From NCBI RefSeq assembly GCF_000744705.1, contig NZ_JQML01000001.1, positions 7,016,017 to 7,080,016 of the forward strand: 64,000 nucleotides of DNA, read 5' to 3'. This document shows positions 60,001 through 64,000 of the stretch, piece by piece. The translations under genes were made by a program, and so were the position numbers. Positions within the stretch are counted from its first letter, which is position 1. Every line of letters begins with the position of its first letter. This DNA is from Streptacidiphilus albus JL83 (GTDB lineage Bacteria > Actinomycetota > Actinomycetes > Streptomycetales > Streptomycetaceae). Below the pieces are notes generated by a model. The model made no database searches, was not told the DNA's origin, and saw only the letters and a program-made list of their open reading frames with translations.

Positions 60001-61062
60001 TCCCGGGGGCTGTCGTTCGGCATCCACGTGATCGCCTCGGCGACCCGCTGGTCGGAGATCCGGCCCCGGCTGCGGGACCTGCTGGGCACCAAGTTCGAAC
60101 TGCGGCTCGGCGACGCCACCGAGTCCGAGGTCGGTTCGCGGCTCGCCGCCGCCGTGCCGCACCGCCCCGGACGCGGGCTGACCGGCTCCGGGCACCACTT
60201 CCTCTCCGCGCTGCCGCGCCTGGACGGCTCCTCCGGGACCGCCGACCTGACCGAGGCCACCAAGGCCGCCGTCGCCGAGATCGACACCTTCTGGACCGGC
60301 GCCTCCGCGCCCGGCGTCCGGCTGCTGCCGACCCGGCTGCCGACGAGTGAACTGCCGCCGCCCGAGGGCGACCGGATCTGCCTGGGCTGGGACGAGCAGC
60401 GGCTCGAACCCGCCTGGCACGACTTCTCCGCCAGCCCGCACCTGATGGCCTTCGGCGACGGCGAGACCGGCAAGACCAATGCGCTTCGGCTGGTCATCCG
60501 CTCGATCACCGCCCGCTTCACCGCCGACCAGGCCCGGATCATGGTCGCCGACCCGAGCCGGGCGCTGCTCGCCTCGGTGCCCGAGGAGTACCGGGTCGGC
60601 TACGCCGTCGAGCGCGACGCACTCTCCCAGCTCGCGGCCAACGCGGCGGTCTCGATGGGCAAGCGGGTCCCCGGCGCGGACATCAGCCCGGAGCAGCTGG
60701 CCGAGCGCGACTGGTGGACCGGGCCGCTGCTGTTCATCGTGGTCGACGACTACGACCTGTTCGCCGGCTCCGGCACCGCCTCGCCGATGACGCCGCTGAT
60801 CCCGCTGCTCGCCCAGGGCCACCAGATCGGGATGCACCTGATCGTCGCCCGCTCCACCTCCGGTGCGATGCGGGCGATGATGGACCCGCTGCTGCGCCGG
60901 CTCTGGGAGCTGGGCAACCCGGCCCTGCTCTTCTCCTACCCCAAGGAGGAGGGCAAGTTCCTCGGCGAGGCCAAGCCCCGGACGCTGCCGGCCGGGCGCG
61001 CCCAACTGGTCACCCGCCGCTCCGTCCGGCTGGTCCAGACGGGCCTGGTGACGGCCCCGTGA
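57064..61062 (+). CDS. eccC: type VII secretion FtsK/SpoIIIE ATPase EccC
   Basis: A 1332-residue motor protein of the ESX type VII secretion system. Two membrane helices are near 38-85 (LMYLPMALGTGAMVLMF; MMSGMMGVSMVGMTI). Three FtsK/SpoIIIE ATPase domains follow, with Walker A motifs GATGSGKSELL (about 474-484), GAPQTGKSTLL (about 853-863) and GDGETGKTNAL (about 1130-1140). Walker B strands are LLIIVDEF, VFLVVDGW and LFIVVDDY. EccC binds the C-terminal export signal of ESX substrates and powers translocation. The first two domains look canonical, the third has GETGKT. GTG 57064 starts the unit. It overlaps eccD by 4 bases (GTGA). No esx substrate gene is in the window. Confidence 0.95.
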   Translation: MSTLPAKRGPRATGPEMPEGQIELAEPPVMGEPAGADFGSALMYLPMALGTGAMVLMFSMRSAGTTTYMMSGMMGVSMVGMTISQMGRTSGERRRRMRAERRDYLRYLTQKRKQARQAASEQRAALLWDNPPPAELWALARGPRLWERRPGHEDFARIRIGLGLRRAALEFLPPQTRPVEDLEPLTAVSLRRFTKAHQTVPRLPIPVSLRRFTSVELAGDAGSALGLLRALVGQLAVLHSPDELRIAVLGSEAGLAEWDWLKWLPHNAHPDEEDAAGPVRLAAGSHDALLELLGPDVRDRPDHDPGASPSVAEPFVVVLAQGVRIPESSRLLTGGLRNVVLLDATGAMTGGPKVLRLTAREGVVEFPAGEDTVSAAADSLSAAGAETLARALAPMRTGGSVDLSDRALDADLDLVTLLGIRDPRSFDVAGKWRPRQAQSARLQVPIGVTEDGEVVELDLKESAQGGMGPHGLLIGATGSGKSELLRTLVMGLAVTHSSEVLNLVLVDFKGGATFLNMDRLPHTSAVITNLADEIHLVDRMRDSINGEMIRRQELLREAGFSSLFEYEKARGAGANITPLPSLLIIVDEFSELLATKPEFVDLFVSIGRLGRSLGVHLLLASQRLDESRIHKVEGHLSYRLALRTFSSMESRSVIGVSSAYELPSAPGNGYLKIDTTNLVRFKAAYVSGAAPEPNGPAEGAGEWTAQQEVVPFTLEQQGALLSERLGEQAAERAAAAELSRQAARPAAREEGQGEDQSGAESLLDVLIGRLEEAGPPARQVWLPPFAEAPSLDQLLPGIVPDPVRGMGALDYPALGSLRVPLGMVDRPFEQLRELLVADLSGADGHLGLVGAPQTGKSTLLRTLILSLALTHTPAEVQFYCLDFGGGGLVSTSGLPHVGSVATRLERDRVLRTVAELTQLLERREQEFTGRGLESMAAYRALRARGEIDDPYGDVFLVVDGWFTLRQDYEDLEPRVIELASRGLSFGIHVIASATRWSEIRPRLRDLLGTKFELRLGDATESEVGSRLAAAVPHRPGRGLTGSGHHFLSALPRLDGSSGTADLTEATKAAVAEIDTFWTGASAPGVRLLPTRLPTSELPPPEGDRICLGWDEQRLEPAWHDFSASPHLMAFGDGETGKTNALRLVIRSITARFTADQARIMVADPSRALLASVPEEYRVGYAVERDALSQLAANAAVSMGKRVPGADISPEQLAERDWWTGPLLFIVVDDYDLFAGSGTASPMTPLIPLLAQGHQIGMHLIVARSTSGAMRAMMDPLLRRLWELGNPALLFSYPKEEGKFLGEAKPRTLPAGRAQLVTRRSVRLVQTGLVTAP

Positions 61063-62558
61063 CCATCGCCCCCGCCCCCACGTCCGGCCCCGCGTCCGGA
61101 CCCGCCACCGCCCCCGCGTCCGCAGCCGAGCACAGGAGCTCCATGTCCGCCTCCGCGCCCCCGGCCGCACTGGCCGGCCCGCTCGCCGGTACCGAGGTGT
61201 GCCGGCTCACGGTGGTCGGTCCGGCCGGCCGCGCCGACCTCGCCGTCCCCGTCGCGACCAGCGTCTCCGTGCTGATCCCGGTGCTGCTGCGGCAGGTCGC
61301 CGAGGCGCCCGGGGAGCGCGGTCGGCCCTGGGTGCTGCAGCGGCTCGGCGAGGACCCGCTCGACCCGGACGGCACGCCCGAGAGCCTGGGCCTGCACCAC
61401 GGCGACGTGCTGCACCTGCTGCCCGCCGAGGTGCCGCTGCCCGCCCTGCACTTCGACGACCTCGCGGACGGGGTCGCCCACGTGATCAGCGGCCGGCCCG
61501 GCCGCTGGCGGCCCGAGGCGACCGGGCGGCTGGCACTGGCGCTGGGTGCACTGACCCTGGTGGCACTGGCGGCGGCGCTGCTCGGCGCGGGCCCCGGCGC
61601 GACCGCCGCCGGCTGCGCCGGGGCGGTCGCGCTGCTGCTCACCGCCGGTTCCGCGGTCGCGGTCCGGGCGGCCGGTGCGGCCGGCGGCGGCCCCTCCGCC
61701 GTGGCCGGTCTCGGCGCCCTCGGCTTCGCCGCCCTGGCCGGACTGACGCTCCGCCACGGCCCGCACGGCGACTACGCGCCCGACCGGGTCGGGGTCCTGG
61801 TCGCGGCGGGCGGCGTGGCGGCGGTCGCGGCCGTCCTGCTGGCGCTGCGGGCGCTGCCCGCCGTGCTGCCGGGGACCGCGCTGCTGACCGCGCTCGCCGC
61901 GGCGGCCGGAGCGGGGGCGGCCGAGGCGGCGCGCTGGGACGGCGGACGGGCGGCCGCCGTGGCCGCCGTCGCGCTGTTCGTCCTCGGCCACTTCGGCCCC
62001 CGGCTGGCCCTGCGCGCCGCCCGGCTGCGGGTCCCGGCACTGCCGCACAACGCCGAGGAACTGCAGCAGGACATCGACCCGGAGCCGCTGGAACGCGTCG
62101 AGCAGCGGGTGACCGTCGCCAACACCTGCCTGGACGCGCTCAGCCTGGCCTCCGGACTGGTCTACGCCGCCGGCTTCTGGGCGATGGCGCACGCCGACGG
62201 CTGGATCGGCTGGGCGCTGCCGCTCGCCTTCGCCGGCGCGGTGCTGCTCCGCTCGCGCGGGCTGAGCGGCACCCTCCAGCGGGTGCCGATGGTGCTGGCC
62301 GGGGTGCTCGGCCTGGTGCTGCTGCTGATCGTCCGGGTCGCCCCGGACGGCACCGGCGGCCGGGTCGCCGTCCTCGCGGTGCTGCTCGCCGCCGCCGGGC
62401 TGCTGCTGCTCGGCGCCCTGCGGCTGCCCAGCGCCCGGCTGCTGCCGGTCTGGGGCCACAGCGGCGACCTGCTGGAGAGCGCCGCGACGGTGCTGCTGCT
62501 GCCGCTGCTGCTGCAGGCCCTGCACACCTACGCCTACCTCCGCTCGCTGGCCGGCTGA
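61059..62558 (+). CDS. eccD: type VII secretion integral membrane protein EccD
   Basis: A 499-residue protein. After a Pro/Ala/Ser-rich N-terminus (about 1-45) comes a YukD/ubiquitin-like domain (VCRLTVVGPAGRADLAVPVAT to LLPAEVPLPALHFDDLADG, about 48-140), and then about eleven transmembrane helices (about 160-495, beginning RLALALGALTLVALAAALLGA). This is the standard EccD layout; it forms the membrane pore part of the ESX machine. GTG 61059 is coupled to eccC; a second possible start is ATG 61143. EccB follows 16 bases downstream. Confidence 0.93.
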   Translation: MTIAPAPTSGPASGPATAPASAAEHRSSMSASAPPAALAGPLAGTEVCRLTVVGPAGRADLAVPVATSVSVLIPVLLRQVAEAPGERGRPWVLQRLGEDPLDPDGTPESLGLHHGDVLHLLPAEVPLPALHFDDLADGVAHVISGRPGRWRPEATGRLALALGALTLVALAAALLGAGPGATAAGCAGAVALLLTAGSAVAVRAAGAAGGGPSAVAGLGALGFAALAGLTLRHGPHGDYAPDRVGVLVAAGGVAAVAAVLLALRALPAVLPGTALLTALAAAAGAGAAEAARWDGGRAAAVAAVALFVLGHFGPRLALRAARLRVPALPHNAEELQQDIDPEPLERVEQRVTVANTCLDALSLASGLVYAAGFWAMAHADGWIGWALPLAFAGAVLLRSRGLSGTLQRVPMVLAGVLGLVLLLIVRVAPDGTGGRVAVLAVLLAAAGLLLLGALRLPSARLLPVWGHSGDLLESAATVLLLPLLLQALHTYAYLRSLAG

Positions 62559-62574
62559 GGGGCGGGCGGCACCG

Positions 62575-63918
62575 ATGCAGACCCGGAAGGACCACCTCCA
62601 GGCCTACCGCTTCGCCATGGGCCGGCTCGCGACCGCACTGGTCAGCGGCGACCCGGGACGGGGCGAGAGCCCGACCAAGCGGGCCGCGCTCGGCACCTTC
62701 CTCGGAGCCGGGCTGGTGGTGCTGCTCTGCGTCGGCTTCGGCGTCTACGGGATCATCTCGCCGCCCACCAGCGCGAGTTGGCGCACGCCGGGCTCGATCC
62801 TGGTGGAGCAGGACACCGGCAGCCGCTACCTCTACCTCGGCGGTGAACTCCGGCCGGTGCTCAACTACGCCTCGGCGCTGCTGATCGAGGGCAAGGGCGC
62901 CACCGTGCGCGACGTCTCGGCCGCCTCGCTGGGCCGGACCCCGCACGGCTCGCCGGTCGGCATCCCCGGTGCGCCCGACTCGCTGCCCGCCGGTCCGGGG
63001 CTGCTGTCCGGGGCCTGGACCCGCTGTCTGCGGCCCGACCTCTCCGGCGGCCAGGTGGTGGACTTCGCCCCGGCCGGCCTCACCTCGGCCCTGCCGTCCG
63101 GGCGGCAGCTGCTGCTCAGCGGACCCGACGGCCGCCGCTACCTGCTCTGGCAGGGCGTCAGTTACCCGGTGCCGTCCGACTCCACGCTGATCGCGCTCGG
63201 CCTGGACGGCGACCAGGCGGTGGCCGCCCCGCAGAGCTGGCTCGCCGCGCTGCCCACCGGCGTTCCGCTGGCCGCCGCGCCGATCGCGGGCAGCGGGCAC
63301 CCGGCCGGGCAGGTCGCGGGCCGGCCGGTCGCGGTGGGCCAGCAGTTCGTGACCGCCGAGGGCGGCGCCGACCACGACTACGTGATGACCTCGGCCGGCA
63401 TCGCCCCGGTCGGCGCGACCGAGTCGGCGCTGCTGGCCGCCCGCCCCGGCGCGTCGGCGATCCGGCGGGTGGACGCCGCCGCGCTCGCCTCCGCCACGGC
63501 CGGGGACAGCGGGAGCGCGCCGGGCGGCAGCCTGCCGGACGTCCTGGACGCGCCCGCGTTCACCGCGCCCGGCCAGGTCGTCTGCCTGCGGCAGAGCTCC
63601 GACGGAGCCGCGCTGACCACCGCCGTGGTGGTCGAGCGCGGCCAGGCCGCCACCGGTGGCCGGAGCGTCCTGGTCCCGCCGACCGGCGGCGTACTAGCGG
63701 TCGACCAGCAGCAGTTGGCGGCGCAGGTGTCCGACCCGCAGACCTACCTGATCACCGATCAGGGCGTCGCCTACGCACTGGGCGACGAGCAGGCCGCGCC
63801 GACCCTGGGACTGTCCGGGGCGGCCACCGTCGCGCTGCCCCCCGCCGTCCTGGCCGCGCTGCCGCAGGGGCCGGTGCTGGACAGCAGCGCGGCCGACGCC
63901 ACCGTGAAGGGCGGGTGA
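62575..63918 (+). CDS. eccB: type VII secretion protein EccB
   Basis: A 447-residue protein. MQTRKDHLQAYRFAMGRL followed by ATALVSGDPG is the conserved N-terminal EccB segment; a single membrane helix is at about 41-63 (LGTFLGAGLVVLLCVGFGVYGII). The rest is the periplasmic-side EccB repeat domain (GSRYLYLGGELRPVLNYASALL; DGRRYLLWQGVSYPVPSDS; TYLITDQGVAYALG). It should be the outward part of the ESX membrane complex. ATG 62575. Confidence 0.95.
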   Translation: MQTRKDHLQAYRFAMGRLATALVSGDPGRGESPTKRAALGTFLGAGLVVLLCVGFGVYGIISPPTSASWRTPGSILVEQDTGSRYLYLGGELRPVLNYASALLIEGKGATVRDVSAASLGRTPHGSPVGIPGAPDSLPAGPGLLSGAWTRCLRPDLSGGQVVDFAPAGLTSALPSGRQLLLSGPDGRRYLLWQGVSYPVPSDSTLIALGLDGDQAVAAPQSWLAALPTGVPLAAAPIAGSGHPAGQVAGRPVAVGQQFVTAEGGADHDYVMTSAGIAPVGATESALLAARPGASAIRRVDAAALASATAGDSGSAPGGSLPDVLDAPAFTAPGQVVCLRQSSDGAALTTAVVVERGQAATGGRSVLVPPTGGVLAVDQQQLAAQVSDPQTYLITDQGVAYALGDEQAAPTLGLSGAATVALPPAVLAALPQGPVLDSSAADATVKGG

Positions 63919-63923
63919 CCCGG

Positions 63924-64000
63924 ATGGCCATCGGAGTCAGGCCGGAGCGGACCGCAGGCGCGCCGCTGCGCTGCCGCCCGGCCGGGAACGCGCTGCTGAT
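63924..64000 (+). CDS. start of a further type VII secretion gene (3' truncated by window edge)
   Basis: Only the first 25 residues are visible (MAIGVRPERTAGAPLRCRPA then GNALL). ATG 63924 lies 5 bases after the eccB stop, so it is in the same operon. EccE or a mycosin (MycP) would be expected here; the fragment, without a clear signal peptide, fits EccE better, but the identity cannot be proven. Confidence 0.5.
   Translation, partial: MAIGVRPERTAGAPLRCRPAGNALL

Noticed and set aside
56848..61170. A 1440-codon open frame on the minus strand opposite eccC
   Set aside because: It is the antisense shadow of a clear EccC gene in very GC-rich DNA; its translation is Arg/Gly/Gln-rich low-complexity sequence with no domain.

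Overview
The window is a high-GC actinomycete chromosome segment, most likely from the Streptomycetaceae (Streptomyces, Kitasatospora or Streptacidiphilus). Signs are codon positions rich in G/C at the third base, frequent GTG starts, ATGA/GTGA gene overlaps, an ESX-type type VII secretion locus of the streptomycete kind, several P450s, a mycothiol-dependent DinB-like enzyme and a large secreted beta-helix protein. Genus and species cannot be fixed from the sequence alone.

Layout. 0-2.8 kb: tail of a beta-helix protein, a RIO-type kinase and a DUF2804 protein. 3.0-13.5 kb: a compact lactazole-type thiopeptide cluster with three tandem precursor peptides, followed by LazB-, LazC-, LazD-, LazE- and LazF-like enzymes (glutamylation, pyridine synthase, leader-binding RRE/E1-like protein, YcaO cyclodehydratase, and a glutamate-elimination plus azoline-dehydrogenase fusion). 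13.8-23.2 kb: a putative conflict/defence island. A six-gene plus-strand operon (class III nucleotide cyclase-like protein, P-loop STAND-like ATPase with a HEAT-like tail, SPFH plus vWA protein, TerY-like vWA protein, PP2C phosphatase, membrane-anchored kinase) converges on a two-gene minus-strand operon (CRP/FNR regulator and a Pycsar-type transmembrane effector). 23.4-29.2 kb: housekeeping-like accessory genes, a vapC relic, a TetR gene facing a DUF4345 gene across a palindromic operator, a PPOX-fold protein and a radical SAM protein with an unusual cysteine spacing.

29.2-41.1 kb: an accretion zone punctuated by five remnants of the 3' half of a tRNA-Ser(GGA) gene, each followed by a strong terminator hairpin. 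Four of them share a conserved left arm, as expected for attR-type integration scars. The intervals carry HEAT-repeat proteins, a SMI1/KNR4 protein, a TerD protein, four toxin-antitoxin modules and a very small RiPP cluster (27-residue precursor, P450, JmjC/cupin oxygenase). No integrase or intact tRNA-Ser is visible.

41.5-57 kb: mostly ordinary genes: DHFR-family reductase, a 1182-residue secreted beta-helix carbohydrate-active protein behind a pair of operator-like palindromes, bacterial-type PARG, P450, methyltransferase, APH-family kinase, RecQ, a P450-MFS exporter pair and cyclophilin. 57-64 kb: type VII secretion genes eccC, eccD, eccB and the start of a further gene cut by the window edge.

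How the parts may work together (inference). The thiopeptide genes form one biosynthetic operon that could yield up to three products. The island at 13.8-23.2 kb has the parts of a nucleotide-signalled, phosphorylation-tuned abortive-infection system: ATPase sensor, cyclase, cyclic-nucleotide-binding regulator, membrane effector, and a vWA/PP2C/kinase triad of the Ter type. The tRNA-Ser scar region appears to be an integration hotspot where successive cassettes, each holding addiction or immunity genes, accumulated and brought in the P450 RiPP cluster. All assignments come from reading the sequence and from remembered family knowledge; no database search was run.
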